From Nitrospira sp. (lineage in GTDB: Bacteria; Nitrospirota; Nitrospiria; Nitrospirales; Nitrospiraceae), in contig VFKF01000076.1 in assembly GCA_009885705.1 (NCBI GenBank), positions 1 to 37,460 of the forward strand: 37,460 bases of DNA. Reading direction: 5' to 3'. Below are positions 1 to 8,966 of the stretch, piece after piece (positions within the stretch are counted from its first letter, which is position 1; each line of letters starts with the position of its first letter). The translations under genes and the position numbers were made by a program. Under the pieces are notes generated by a model that was not told where the DNA came from, ran no database searches, and saw only the letters and a list, made by a program, of their open reading frames with translations.

Positions 1-109
1 GATGACGGTAGCCGGTCATGATCGAGTCCGGAGATCTGGTCTCGAAAGGGAATTCTTGTGCACCGTGGCCTTCTCCCAGGATGATCGTGATGTTACAGGG
101 TGGAGGTGA
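1..109 (+). CDS. rpmH: Possible 3' end of ribosomal protein L34 gene (partial)
   Basis: An open frame enters from the left edge (codons in phase with position 2) and stops at TGA 107-109. Its first residues read MTVAG, which lines up with the conserved C-terminal end of L34 (LTVSK in E. coli), and rpmH is normally the gene directly before rnpA. If this is correct, L34 here has an unusual tail of about 30 residues that overlaps the start of rnpA. Only a few residues support the call, and the tail may instead mean that the true L34 stop lies in another phase. Confidence 0.3.
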   Translation, partial: MTVAGHDRVRRSGLEREFLCTVAFSQDDRDVTGWR

Positions 110-452
110 TAGGGCTCTATTCCTGAAACGAAGCCGCGACATCGAATATGCCAAGAAGAACGGTCGCCGGATTTCCACCGCCTTCTTTAACATGATGATT
201 TGCCCGACCGATGTCAGCGAGAGTCGAGTCGGAATTGTGGTCGGGAAACGATTCGGGGGAGCTGTGAGCCGGAATCGGGTCAAACGCCTGTTTCGAGAGC
301 TCACGCGCCATGTGCAAGGGCAATTGCTTCAAGGACAATCCCTTGTGGTCTTCCCAAAGCGGGATTCGATTGTGCAGCCATTTGCTGTCCTAAAAGAAGC
401 TTGGCTGGTGACACTCCAACGCCAACGGCTGCTGCGGACCCATGAGAACTAG
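90..452 (+). CDS. rnpA: Ribonuclease P protein component
   Basis: Small basic protein that binds the RNase P RNA and helps 5' maturation of pre-tRNA. The family signature is clear: an N-terminal [15 protein letters not shown] segment and the central helix with the RNR-type motif ([19 protein letters not shown]). I chose ATG 90 (120 aa, usual family length 110-125) because an AGGA lies 8 nt upstream; ATG 81 is an alternative, and the frame stays open further upstream to 18. Its stop overlaps the start of yidD by 11 nt, suggesting translational coupling. The position between rpmH and yidD is the classical origin-proximal order. Confidence 0.93.
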   Translation: MLQGGGDRALFLKRSRDIEYAKKNGRRISTAFFNMMICPTDVSESRVGIVVGKRFGGAVSRNRVKRLFRELTRHVQGQLLQGQSLVVFPKRDSIVQPFAVLKEAWLVTLQRQRLLRTHEN

Positions 453-663
453 TGTGCGCCAGTGCTGCCTGACTCTGCTCGCTGGGTACCGCTATTGGGT
501 CTCGCCGTTTCTGGGTCCTGCCTGCCGCTTCGATCCAACCTGCTCTGAATATGCGACGACGGCGATCGGTCGATACGGAGTGCTCCGTGGCCTCAAGCTT
601 GCGATCTGCCGCCTGCTGAAATGCCACCCGTTTCATCCCGGAGGAATGGATCCTGTGAAGTAA
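442..663 (+). CDS. yidD: Membrane protein insertion efficiency factor YidD
   Basis: 73-aa protein of the YidD family, a small membrane-associated factor thought to help YidC-dependent insertion of inner-membrane proteins. Visible family features are the amphipathic N-terminus ([16 protein letters not shown]), the conserved cysteines in [11 protein letters not shown], and the [19 protein letters not shown] segment ending in the characteristic HPGG(x)DPV. It starts inside the last codons of rnpA and is followed by yidC after 37 nt, so rnpA-yidD-yidC are very likely one transcript. Confidence 0.95.
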   Translation: MRTSVRQCCLTLLAGYRYWVSPFLGPACRFDPTCSEYATTAIGRYGVLRGLKLAICRLLKCHPFHPGGMDPVK

Positions 664-700
664 CAGGGTCTTGATCGTTCACATCGGATACTAATTGGTC

Positions 701-2398
701 ATGGAAAAACGCGTCGTCATCTTTCTCGTCCTGTCATTAGCGATCATCTTGGGGTACGATCTGCTCCTTAAGCAGATGGGATGGCTCCCTGAGCCGCCTC
801 CTATTCAGAACTCTTCCGCTCGGGGTTCCTCATCTTCTATCGAAACAGAATCAACTCCCGCGACGGGACAGGACAACACCTCGGTCGACGCGAAGGTTTC
901 GCTCCAAGTAGATCACACGCCTGGCGCTGCTTTGTCAGATGCGGCGCTCGCGACATCTGAACAGACGGTCATGGTGGAAACGGACCTGGTCCGAGTTGGT
1001 CTATCAAATCGTGGTGGCGTCATTCGAAGCTGGGAACTGAAGCGGTACCATACTGCAGCGCCCGAAGAAAAGCTGGTACAACTCGTATATCAAGTGGGGA
1101 AGTTCAGAGGCCCTCTCTCCATTACTGTTGCGAACGCGGACATTGAAAAGACGATTCGAGAAGGCCTCTATTCTATCGAAACGGATTTCACCCTCCTTGA
1201 TGCCTCACATCCCGTTGGGCATGTCACGATGCAGTTTCACGACCCTGTCGCTCATCTCGGCGTAGAAAAGAAGCTGACCTTTCATCACGACAGTTATGTG
1301 GTGGATGTCTCGGTTGCCCTGGAGGGGGTGACCGAGTCCTACGATGTGGGATTGGGAACGAACTTTGGCATCGTGGAATGGGGCGAAGGGTTCATCGGAT
1401 TGATCGGATCGGCTTCGCTGGTTGACGACAAGGCTGAAAAAGAAACTCCGGATACGGAGCTTGAACGGAAAGGCGCCGTACAGTGGGTCGCATTACAGGA
1501 TAAGTACTTCCTTTCCGTATTGATGCCCAAACAGGCGACATCTGCCTTGGCTAAGAAGGAAGGCGATAAGGTTGTCTCAGCCGGTGTCCGGATGCCGGCT
1601 CCAGGTGCAGGATCCTCGATCTCGCTTCAGCTCTATGCGGGCCCCAAGGAATACGACACCCTTCGGTCCTTAAACGTGGGCCTGGAAGATACGATCGATT
1701 TTGGATGGTTCATCTTCGGCAGTTGGACGGTTGTGAAGTCCGTCGCCAAGCCGATCTTCTATGTACTGCGATTCATCCATGACTACACCTACAACTATGG
1801 AGTCACCATCATCCTGCTGACGATGGCGATTAAACTGTTGTTTGTCCCATTACAGTACAAGAGCTACAAGTCGATGAAAATGATGCAGCTGATCCAGCCC
1901 AAGGTCGCTGCCGTGCAAGAGAAATACAAAGACGACCGAGACCGTCTGAACAAAGAATTGATCAAGCTCTATCGAGACCAGAAGGTAAATCCTGTTGGCG
2001 GCTGCCTACCGATGATTTTACAGATGCCGGTCTTCGTAGCGCTGTTTAACATCCTCTACATGACGATCGATTTACGCCAAGCCCCTTTCGTGCTCTGGAT
2101 TACCGATTTGTCGGTACAGGATCCCTACTATGTGCTGCCGGTCATCATGGGCGTGACGATGGTCATTCAACAGAAGATTACGCCCACCACAATGGATCCG
2201 ACACAGGCGAAGATCATGTTGGTGCTCCCGGTGTTTATGACTTTTCTCTTCGTGAACTTTCCTGCCGGACTTGTGTTGTACTGGCTGACAAACAACGTGC
2301 TGACCATCTCCCAACAAGTATTCACGGATCGGTTTTTATTTCGTAATAAGACACTCATTACGACAGGCCAGGAGCTGAACAGCGGGGCAAAGTCTTAA
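701..2398 (+). CDS. yidC: Membrane protein insertase YidC
   Basis: Inner-membrane insertase (Oxa1/YidC/Alb3 family), 565 aa. The N-terminal signal-anchor helix (VVIFLVLSLAIILGYDLLL) is followed by a Ser/Thr-rich linker and a large periplasmic beta-domain (about residues 85-325), as in Gram-negative YidC. The conserved insertase core starts near residue 350 (YNYGVTIILLTMAIKLLFVP), with the charged cytoplasmic hairpin KSYKSMKMMQLIQPK and then further membrane helices. ATG 701 is preferred to TTG 695, two codons upstream, because Met-Glu-Lys-Arg begins the usual YidC N-terminus. It works with the adjacent YidD and with SecYEG, and on its own. Confidence 0.97.
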   Translation: MEKRVVIFLVLSLAIILGYDLLLKQMGWLPEPPPIQNSSARGSSSSIETESTPATGQDNTSVDAKVSLQVDHTPGAALSDAALATSEQTVMVETDLVRVGLSNRGGVIRSWELKRYHTAAPEEKLVQLVYQVGKFRGPLSITVANADIEKTIREGLYSIETDFTLLDASHPVGHVTMQFHDPVAHLGVEKKLTFHHDSYVVDVSVALEGVTESYDVGLGTNFGIVEWGEGFIGLIGSASLVDDKAEKETPDTELERKGAVQWVALQDKYFLSVLMPKQATSALAKKEGDKVVSAGVRMPAPGAGSSISLQLYAGPKEYDTLRSLNVGLEDTIDFGWFIFGSWTVVKSVAKPIFYVLRFIHDYTYNYGVTIILLTMAIKLLFVPLQYKSYKSMKMMQLIQPKVAAVQEKYKDDRDRLNKELIKLYRDQKVNPVGGCLPMILQMPVFVALFNILYMTIDLRQAPFVLWITDLSVQDPYYVLPVIMGVTMVIQQKITPTTMDPTQAKIMLVLPVFMTFLFVNFPAGLVLYWLTNNVLTISQQVFTDRFLFRNKTLITTGQELNSGAKS

Positions 2399-2480
2399 TC
2401 TAACAACCTCCCCACAGGCCGCTGCACAGGAGCGCACAACCTGCCGGTAGTGGGAGCGGTCACCCAGTGAAAGAGTCGCC

Positions 2481-3908
2481 ATGCAGGGAGGACTCGAGGA
2501 TACCATCTGTGCCATCGCGACTCCCGCGGGAGAGGGCGGCATAGGGATCGTTCGTCTGAGTGGACCTCAAGCCCTCGTCATAGCGTCTCGAGTTGTTCGA
2601 TTACGTTCCGGTCATCCCCTCTCATCGGTTTCCTCTCATACGCTTCATCTTGCCGATCTTGTGGGCCCTGCAGCTGTCGAACGGAAAGATCTCAGACTCG
2701 GACAGGTACGGACGACCGCAACAAACCTCCTTGACGAAGCGCTCGTAGTCTATATGAAGGCTCCGCGGTCCTTTACCGCAGAAGATGTCGTAGAAATCCA
2801 GTCTCATGGCGGTGCGTTGGTGCTCGGAATGGTCTGCACGGCCTGCGTAGAGTCTGGAGCAAGGATGGCAGAGCCGGGAGAGTTTACGAAACGAGCTTTT
2901 CTCAACGGACGATTAGACCTCTCGCAGGCAGAAGCGGTACTCGATACCATCAGGGCGACGTCGACGGCCGGTCTGAACATCGCTCAACGCCATCTGCGGG
3001 GCGATCTTGCTCGGGAAGTGGAACAGACTCGGGCCTCTCTCTTGACGGTACTAGCCCATGTTGAGGCAGGAATCGATTTTGTGGGCGAAGATATTTCATT
3101 TCTTCAACGTGAGGAACTCCTGCGCATTGTCAGCGAGGCCTGTGCCGTCGCCCAGAAGCTGGAATCGACGGCGCAGGAAGGGCGGATCTTGCGTGAAGGG
3201 GCCTATGTCGTTATCCTTGGGCGCCCGAATGTCGGCAAATCCAGTCTCTTAAATCGACTGTTAAAGGAAGAGCGGGCGATTGTCACCGCCATTCCTGGTA
3301 CAACGAGGGACGTGATTGAGGAATCCATCGATCTTGATGGAGTGATGATTCGATTGGTCGATACGGCCGGCATGCGGGACACGGACGATGTCGTTGAGCG
3401 GGAAGGTATCAAACGTACAAGGATTGCACAGGATGAGGCGGATCTTTTGTTGCTCGTACTGGATGGAACGGTCCCCCTCACAAACGATGATCGAGCGCTA
3501 TTAAATCTCGTCATAGATCGTAAACATATCGTGGTGCTGAACAAGTCCGACCTAAACGATACGCTGAAAATGGACTCAGCACTTGCAAACCATCTGTCAT
3601 ACCGTATATCGGCAAAAACTGGTTCGGGGATTGAGACGGTGAAGTCAGCCCTTCGTACTCAGCTCATATCCGGGGGCTTTGAGTCGGCGGAGACCCCCAT
3701 GGTCACAAGCGTCCGGCATCGTGACGCATTACGCCGGGCCGTTGAATCCTTGGGCCAGGCTCTTGAGTCCGTACAATGTGGGATGCCCGGGGAACTGGTC
3801 TCGATCGATGTGCGTACCGCAGCTGACGCACTTGGAGAAATTACCGGCGCCATTACGACCGACGAGATTCTCGGTCAGATATTTTCACAATTCTGTATCG
3901 GCAAGTAG
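2481..3908 (+). CDS. mnmE: tRNA uridine-5-carboxymethylaminomethyl modification GTPase MnmE
   Basis: 475-aa GTPase that, with MnmG, forms the (carboxymethyl)aminomethyl group at C5 of wobble uridine 34 in tRNAs. The N-terminal tetrahydrofolate-binding domain starts [22 protein letters not shown]. The inserted G domain has the P-loop GRPNVGKS (247-254), DTAG (294-297) and NKSD. The C-terminus is the invariant CIGK with the catalytic-loop cysteine (472). The gene ends 7 nt before mnmG, so the two partner subunits are co-transcribed. The length is slightly above the family norm. Confidence 0.98.
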   Translation: MQGGLEDTICAIATPAGEGGIGIVRLSGPQALVIASRVVRLRSGHPLSSVSSHTLHLADLVGPAAVERKDLRLGQVRTTATNLLDEALVVYMKAPRSFTAEDVVEIQSHGGALVLGMVCTACVESGARMAEPGEFTKRAFLNGRLDLSQAEAVLDTIRATSTAGLNIAQRHLRGDLAREVEQTRASLLTVLAHVEAGIDFVGEDISFLQREELLRIVSEACAVAQKLESTAQEGRILREGAYVVILGRPNVGKSSLLNRLLKEERAIVTAIPGTTRDVIEESIDLDGVMIRLVDTAGMRDTDDVVEREGIKRTRIAQDEADLLLLVLDGTVPLTNDDRALLNLVIDRKHIVVLNKSDLNDTLKMDSALANHLSYRISAKTGSGIETVKSALRTQLISGGFESAETPMVTSVRHRDALRRAVESLGQALESVQCGMPGELVSIDVRTAADALGEITGAITTDEILGQIFSQFCIGK

Positions 3909-3915
3909 GAGCTGG

Positions 3916-5820
3916 ATGAGCGTGGGACAAGCCGTTGACGTCATTGTAGTAGGAGGAGGCCATGCCGGCTGTGAAGCAGCCCTGGCTGCGGCGCGCATGG
4001 GTGCGCAAACCTTGCTGCTCACGATGGATCACGACCGCATTGCCCAAATGTCGTGCAACCCTGCGATCGGGGGAATTGCCAAAGGACACCTGGTCAAGGA
4101 AATCGATGCACTGGGCGGAGAGATGGCACGGAACACCGATCTAGCGGGCATTCAATTCCGCTTCATCAATACAAGTAAAGGCCCGGCAGTGCGAGCCCTC
4201 CGCGTTCAATGCGACAAGAAACTCTATCGAAACGCCATGCAACGAACGCTCCGCCTGCAGCCAGGCCTGACGATCGGTGAAGGAACAGTCGATCGCTTGC
4301 TGACGCATGCCGGTTCCATCACAGGTGTGGTGACGGGTCAGGGCGATCATATTCTGGCAAAAGCCGTCATTTTAACTTCAGGCACATTCCTTAAGGGTCT
4401 TATCCATATCGGGTTGAATCATTTTCCGGCAGGACGAGCCGGGGAAGCATCCGCCGAACACCTGTCTGATTGTATGCGCGACCTAGGGTTCGAACTGGGC
4501 CGGCTCAAAACTGGCACGCCTCCTCGCTTGGACGGGACGACGATCGACTTTTCCGTCATGGAGCCTCAGCCGGGGGATGATCCGCCGCCACCATTTTCGT
4601 ATCGGACCGATCGGATAGACAATCGACAGCTACCCTGTCATTTGACCCACACCAATCGCGCCACGCATGAGTTAATTCAGCAGAATTTGGACAGGTCGCC
4701 GCTCTACAGTGGCATCATTGAATCGGTGGGACCTCGGTATTGTCCATCGATCGAAGATAAAGTCGTGCGTTTTGCAGATAAAGAACGGCACCAGATCTTT
4801 ATCGAACCGGAAGGGTTGGATACCCCTGAGTTTTACCCCAACGGGATCTCCACGAGCCTGCCGGTTGATGTACAGGCTGCAATACTGAAGACAATTCCTG
4901 GGTTAGAGCATGCCACCATGCTCAAACCTGGCTATGCGATCGAGTACGACTACTTTCCTCCACGACAATTACACCCGACTCTAGAGACCAAAAGTCTAGC
5001 TGGCCTCTACCATGCGGGACAGATCAATGGGACATCCGGATACGAAGAAGCGGCCGCTCAGGGTCTGATGGCTGGAATCAACGCCGTCTTGAAGATTCGA
5101 GAGAAACTTCCACTTGTACTCGACAGGTCGCAGGCCTATATCGGTGTATTAATTGATGATCTCATTACAAAAGATTCCCGCGAGCCCTACCGTATGTTTA
5201 CCTCACGGGCGGAATATCGTCTTTTGCTGCGCCATGGGAATGCCGATCTTCGGTTGACGGATATTGGGCGGCAGGTCGGATTGATCGGAGATGAAGTCTA
5301 TGCACGCTTTCAAATAAAGCAGAAGGCCATCGAAGCTGAACTTATACGTCTCGAAGAGTTTCGCCCCAGACTCACAGAAGCTACTCGTGAGCGGCTGACA
5401 ATTGCCAAAATTGAAGAAATATCTGGGCCCTGCACCGCAGCTCAACTATTACGACGTCAAGGAGCAGACTATAAAACCCTATTAGACGCACTTGAGATTG
5501 AATCTGTACAAGACATTGAAACATATGAAGAAATAGAGCTTCAAATCAAGTACTCCGGCTATATCAAGCGACAACTCCAGCAGATCGGACGATTCAAAAA
5601 GCTTGAATCAAAGCCCATTCCGATAACATTCAGCTACGATGGAACTCCCGGTTTTTCACGAGAGGTCCGAGAGAAACTCAACAAATTTCGACCTGCTTCC
5701 ATTGGTCAAGCCTCACGAATTTCAGGTGTCACTCCAGCGGCGATTTCACTCCTCCTTGTGGCACTGGAAAAATACAGGGGCGAATCCAGCCAGAGCAACC
5801 TGCTACAAACCTCATCCTAG
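3916..5820 (+). CDS. mnmG: tRNA uridine-5-carboxymethylaminomethyl modification FAD enzyme MnmG (GidA)
   Basis: 634-aa FAD-dependent partner of MnmE in wobble-uridine modification. The N-terminus carries the FAD-binding dinucleotide fold [21 protein letters not shown]. The family motifs [23 protein letters not shown] and LKTGTPPRL follow, then the C-terminal tRNA/MnmE-binding helical domain (YSGYIKRQ...). The frame is open for 79 codons upstream inside mnmE, but only ATG 3916 gives the normal N-terminus, and it sits just behind GGAG (3908-3911). The last third of the gene is visibly less GC-rich than the first. Confidence 0.98.
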   Translation: MSVGQAVDVIVVGGGHAGCEAALAAARMGAQTLLLTMDHDRIAQMSCNPAIGGIAKGHLVKEIDALGGEMARNTDLAGIQFRFINTSKGPAVRALRVQCDKKLYRNAMQRTLRLQPGLTIGEGTVDRLLTHAGSITGVVTGQGDHILAKAVILTSGTFLKGLIHIGLNHFPAGRAGEASAEHLSDCMRDLGFELGRLKTGTPPRLDGTTIDFSVMEPQPGDDPPPPFSYRTDRIDNRQLPCHLTHTNRATHELIQQNLDRSPLYSGIIESVGPRYCPSIEDKVVRFADKERHQIFIEPEGLDTPEFYPNGISTSLPVDVQAAILKTIPGLEHATMLKPGYAIEYDYFPPRQLHPTLETKSLAGLYHAGQINGTSGYEEAAAQGLMAGINAVLKIREKLPLVLDRSQAYIGVLIDDLITKDSREPYRMFTSRAEYRLLLRHGNADLRLTDIGRQVGLIGDEVYARFQIKQKAIEAELIRLEEFRPRLTEATRERLTIAKIEEISGPCTAAQLLRRQGADYKTLLDALEIESVQDIETYEEIELQIKYSGYIKRQLQQIGRFKKLESKPIPITFSYDGTPGFSREVREKLNKFRPASIGQASRISGVTPAAISLLLVALEKYRGESSQSNLLQTSS

Positions 5821-5888
5821 ACGGCAAAACACAGAGCCACTACGATCCGCTTCGGAATGTCTTGACCTCAGCCATTGATTCACGTAAT

Positions 5889-5904
5889 TGTTCCACGTGG
5901 AACA
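5889..5904. promoter_or_regulatory. parS: parS centromere-like site 1
   Basis: The perfect 16-bp palindrome TGTTCCACGTGGAACA differs from the classical Bacillus parS (TGTTTCACGTGAAACA) only by a symmetrical change, and this variant is known as a parS in other bacteria such as pseudomonads. It is repeated exactly at 6575-6590, and parA-parB follow within 1.5 kb. It is the expected ParB nucleation site. Confidence 0.94.
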
Positions 5905-5914
5905 TGAACAAGAA

Positions 5915-6544
5915 ATGCTCGAATTCACGATTAATTCCGTACAGAAACTTGGGCTGACAATCGGGGAGAGTCATGCGAAACAGTTCATGATCTATCTCGC
6001 CCATCTCATGACATGGAATAAAGCGATCAATCTCACCGCAATTACCGATCGAAAAGAAATTATTATTAAACACTTCGTTGACTCGCTTGCCGCCCTAGTC
6101 GCAACAAGCTTTCCGCAAAACGCTGCTGTACTTGACGTGGGATCCGGAGGAGGGTTTCCTGGTATCCCTCTTAAAATTCTAAGACCCGACTTACGACTGG
6201 TCTTAATTGATCCAGTTCAGAAAAAATGCTCCTTTCTTAACTCAATGATTGGCCTGTTAACTCTTCACAATGTATCCACGTTTAATGGCACCATCGAACA
6301 ATATGCTAAGCGTCCGCTCAATTATCTTGTCGATATGGTCGTCGTACGGGCTTTGAAGTTTCAAGACATTAAAGAGCATGTCCCTGCGTTACTAAACCAA
6401 AACGGGAAAGTAGTCTTATATCGAACGGATCCCATCACGCATCAAGAATTAGATGGCATGTTTCATATTGTGAGTGAAACTGCTCTAGACCTTCCGCAGA
6501 AATCCGGGAAAAGAGTCATCTCAGTAATAGAGATAGCGCATTGA
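5915..6544 (+). CDS. rsmG: 16S rRNA (guanine527-N7)-methyltransferase RsmG (GidB)
   Basis: 209-aa SAM-dependent methyltransferase for N7 of G527 in 16S rRNA. The Rossmann SAM-binding motif VLDVGSGGGFPGIPLKI and the family segments MTWNKAINLTAITDRKEI and HFVDSLAAL are clear. I start at ATG 5915, which gives the usual MLEFTIN...GLTIG N-terminus. The frame is also open from TTG 5888, but those nine extra codons (MFHVEHEQE) are just the translated parS site. The gene is visibly more AT-rich (about 45% GC in sampled lines) than the atp or glyA genes. It sits in the conserved mnmG-rsmG-parA-parB order. Confidence 0.95.
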   Translation: MLEFTINSVQKLGLTIGESHAKQFMIYLAHLMTWNKAINLTAITDRKEIIIKHFVDSLAALVATSFPQNAAVLDVGSGGGFPGIPLKILRPDLRLVLIDPVQKKCSFLNSMIGLLTLHNVSTFNGTIEQYAKRPLNYLVDMVVVRALKFQDIKEHVPALLNQNGKVVLYRTDPITHQELDGMFHIVSETALDLPQKSGKRVISVIEIAH

Positions 6545-6574
6545 TAATATAAATATAATCAATGCCATATGAAA

Positions 6575-6590
6575 TGTTCCACGTGGAACA
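6575..6590. promoter_or_regulatory. parS: parS centromere-like site 2
   Basis: Exact second copy of TGTTCCACGTGGAACA, located 42 nt before the parA start codon in an AT-rich spacer. The next bases (TGA.C) are also shared with copy 1. ParB bound here could autoregulate parAB as well as load onto the chromosome. Confidence 0.94.
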
Positions 6591-6631
6591 TGATCGATGG
6601 ATATGAAATAATGATTGGCTCCCCCTGATAT

Positions 6632-7408
6632 ATGGCAAAAATTGTAGCGATCGCAAATCAAAAGGGCGGTGTAGGGAAAACCACGACGGCCGTGAACCTT
6701 GCCGCTGGCGTCGCACTTCTCGGTAAGCGAGTCTTACTTGTGGATATGGACCCACAAGGAAACGCCACGAGCGGGCTAGGGGTTGACCCACGCTCCCTGC
6801 AGATAACCGTCTACAACTGCCTGACTACTTATGTGAAGTTTCATGATGCAGTGCATGTCACAGAAGTGAACGGTCTGTCACTTTTGCCAGCAAATGCTGA
6901 CCTGTCAGGAGCAGAAGTCGAACTGGTCAACGTTGAAGAGCGTGAGAAAATTCTTCGAAGTTACCTGCGAGATGTTGAACCGTTATTCGACGTCATCTTT
7001 CTCGATTGTCCACCAACATTGGGGATACTGACCGTGAATGCATTGGTCGCGGCGCGGAGCGTTCTAGTCCCTGTTCAATGTGAGTACTATGCCATGGAGG
7101 GATTAAGCCGGTTGGTGGGCAACATTGAGCGCGTTCGTCAGTCATTCAACCCTGACCTGAAGCTGGAGGGGATCGTCTTGACAATGTTTGATGCGAGGAA
7201 TACGTTGGCTCGCCAAGTCGTTGAGCAAGTTCGTGAGCATTTCAAAGATGCTGTCTATAGCACCGTGATCCCTCGAAATGTGACACTCGCCGAGGCTCCG
7301 AGTTACGGACGTCCGGCCATGTTATATAACGTTGCATCGGCAGGAGCCCAAGCCTATCTGTCTTTAGCCAAGGAGTTTGTGAGTCATGGAGAAAAAAGCG
7401 CTGGGTAG
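6632..7408 (+). CDS. parA: Chromosome partitioning ATPase ParA (Soj)
   Basis: 258-aa Walker-type ATPase that binds nucleoid DNA non-specifically and pulls ParB-parS complexes. The deviant Walker A motif KGGVGKTT (11-18, with the signature lysine K11), the A' motif DMDPQGNATSGLG and the Walker B segment VIFLDCPPTLG are all present. No long N-terminal DNA-binding extension exists, so it is the chromosomal (Soj) type rather than a plasmid type Ia ParA. It overlaps parB by 23 nt. No strong Shine-Dalgarno sequence precedes the ATG. Confidence 0.97.
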   Translation: MAKIVAIANQKGGVGKTTTAVNLAAGVALLGKRVLLVDMDPQGNATSGLGVDPRSLQITVYNCLTTYVKFHDAVHVTEVNGLSLLPANADLSGAEVELVNVEEREKILRSYLRDVEPLFDVIFLDCPPTLGILTVNALVAARSVLVPVQCEYYAMEGLSRLVGNIERVRQSFNPDLKLEGIVLTMFDARNTLARQVVEQVREHFKDAVYSTVIPRNVTLAEAPSYGRPAMLYNVASAGAQAYLSLAKEFVSHGEKSAG

Positions 7409-8234
7409 GGGGCTCGATGCACTATTGCCTTCAGTCAAGGCTACACCGATGCCTGAGTCGGCAGAGGTTCAACGATTACGTGTCGATGCCATTGTGCCGA
7501 ATCGATATCAGCCGAGACAAACGTTTGCACCTCAAGAGTTGGCAGAACTCACGGACTCCTTGAAACAAAATGGTCTGCTCCAACCAATTTTGGTGCGCCG
7601 CAAGGGCGATGGAATCTACGAGCTCATCTCTGGTGAACGGCGGTGGCGCGCAACGAAAGACGCGGGGCTAGAAACAATTCAAGCCGTCATTCGTAACTGC
7701 GGAGACGAAGAATCCATTGTCCTTGCTCTCGTAGAAAATCTTCAGCGAGCGGACCTCAATCCTATGGAAATGGCAAGAGCCTATCATCGGATGATGAACG
7801 AATTTGGACTGACTCAGGACATAATTGCCCAACAAGTCGGCTTCGAAAGATCCTCGATCGCGAATGTCGCACGTCTTATCAATCTTCCTTTGGAGATTCA
7901 GCAGCTGATTGAAACCAATCAACTCTCAATGGGTCATGCCAAAGTGATTCTTGGTCTTCCTGGCCAGAGCGAACAGCTTCGGATCGCCCAACTCGTAGTA
8001 TCGGGAACCCTTTCAGTGAGAGAGACTGAAAAACTCGTAGGATCATCACCGGTTGCGAAAAAACGAGTGGCAAAAGACTTACGCCGAACACCATGGTCTG
8101 ATGTTGAAGAACGTTTACAAAAACGATTTGGGACAAAAGTCACGATTCAAAAAGGAAGACGTGGCGGAAAAATCCTCATTCACTACTTCTCCCCCCCTGA
8201 GCTCGACGGGATTCTTGAAACACTTCTGAATTAG
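7386..8234 (+). CDS. parB: Chromosome partitioning protein ParB (Spo0J)
   Basis: 282-aa ParB CTPase/DNA-clamp. Segments in order are the N-terminal ParA-stimulating peptide (KKALGRGLDALLPS), the ParB/Srx CTP-binding domain with NRYQPRQTF and the GERRWRA box (about residues 75-85), the ENLQRADLNPMEMA linker, the helix-turn-helix that reads parS (LTQDIIAQQVGFERSSIANVARLINLP), and a C-terminal dimerisation domain. It begins inside the parA 3' end, so the pair is translationally coupled. Its two likely targets lie at 5889 and 6575. Confidence 0.97.
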   Translation: MEKKALGRGLDALLPSVKATPMPESAEVQRLRVDAIVPNRYQPRQTFAPQELAELTDSLKQNGLLQPILVRRKGDGIYELISGERRWRATKDAGLETIQAVIRNCGDEESIVLALVENLQRADLNPMEMARAYHRMMNEFGLTQDIIAQQVGFERSSIANVARLINLPLEIQQLIETNQLSMGHAKVILGLPGQSEQLRIAQLVVSGTLSVRETEKLVGSSPVAKKRVAKDLRRTPWSDVEERLQKRFGTKVTIQKGRRGGKILIHYFSPPELDGILETLLN

Positions 8235-8267
8235 CTCACCCGCTTTTCTCACTCGTAAACTCGCGAG

Positions 8268-8295
8268 AGCATGAGGCATATTAATTGCTCATGCT
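8268..8295. terminator. Inverted repeat after parB, possible terminator
   Basis: AGCATGAG (8268-8275) and CTCATGCT (8288-8295) form a perfect 8-bp stem with a 12-nt AT-rich loop, 33 nt after the parB stop. There is no clear T-run, so it could equally be a protein-binding palindrome. The left arm lies in a 17-bp string that recurs at 34060-34076. Confidence 0.3.
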
Positions 8296-8388
8296 TAATG
8301 CGTGACTGTGCCCTTCCATCATAACTACTTACCATACCGCGTCATCAGTCACGACAAAGTACTGTGACGAACTCGAGGAGGCGTACTC

Positions 8389-8883
8389 ATGTGGGGTCAG
8401 GAGAAACAGCCGGAGACAAACGCGGCCGAACCAGAGCGTGAAGCGACCAGCGATATAACCAACGGCCTTGCAGCAGAAAATTCTGAGGGCATTATCGCCT
8501 TCGTCGGGAAAGGTGTCGAGTTCAAGGGCATCATCTCTTATAGCGGAACAGTGCGAATAGACGGATATCTCGATGGGGAAATTCATACTGAGGGCATACT
8601 CTTGGTCGGTGAGGATGCCGTCATTCAGGCAAAAATCACGGCTGGAACTGTCGTGTGCAAAGGGAAAATCACCGGGGATATTGTGGCGAAAGAACGCGTG
8701 AAGCTTCGCGCCCCAGCGGTGGTGAGTGGCAGCGTAAAGACGCCTGTCCTATCAATGGAAGACGGCGTGTTATTCAATGGTGATCTCGAGATGGCTCACA
8801 CCGTGCGTGAGCTTCCTCGGGAAACCCCCATGCGGCCAGTTGGAGTCATCGCGCAGCCAGACATCAAACGCGTCAACGGCTAG
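8389..8883 (+). CDS. Bactofilin family cytoskeletal protein (first copy)
   Basis: 164-aa bactofilin (polymer-forming beta-helix, DUF583). The core at about residues 33-135 shows the repeated beta-strand pattern of the family: FVGKGVEFKGIISYSGTVRIDG, then LDGEIHTEGILLVGEDA, IQAKITAGTVVCKGKITGDI and VKLRAPAVVSGSVKTP. It is flanked by short disordered charged tails. A strong GAGGAGG precedes the ATG. A paralogue follows 83 nt later, and parAB lies just upstream. Bactofilins form nucleotide-independent filaments at membranes. In Myxococcus bactofilins scaffold the ParABS machinery, so a segregation or polarity role is a reasonable inference here. Confidence 0.93.
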   Translation: MWGQEKQPETNAAEPEREATSDITNGLAAENSEGIIAFVGKGVEFKGIISYSGTVRIDGYLDGEIHTEGILLVGEDAVIQAKITAGTVVCKGKITGDIVAKERVKLRAPAVVSGSVKTPVLSMEDGVLFNGDLEMAHTVRELPRETPMRPVGVIAQPDIKRVNG

Positions 8884-8966
8884 ATTGTCAATTAACACGT
8901 AGGTGTATTTTCAGCATATGTACGCGACGAAATGTGCGTGCACGGAAAGAGTCGGAGGAGGCCAGG

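Noticed and set aside
3679-3915. 79-codon upstream extension of mnmG
   Set aside because: It overlaps the end of mnmE and has no MnmG-like residues; ATG 3916 gives the normal FAD-binding N-terminus.
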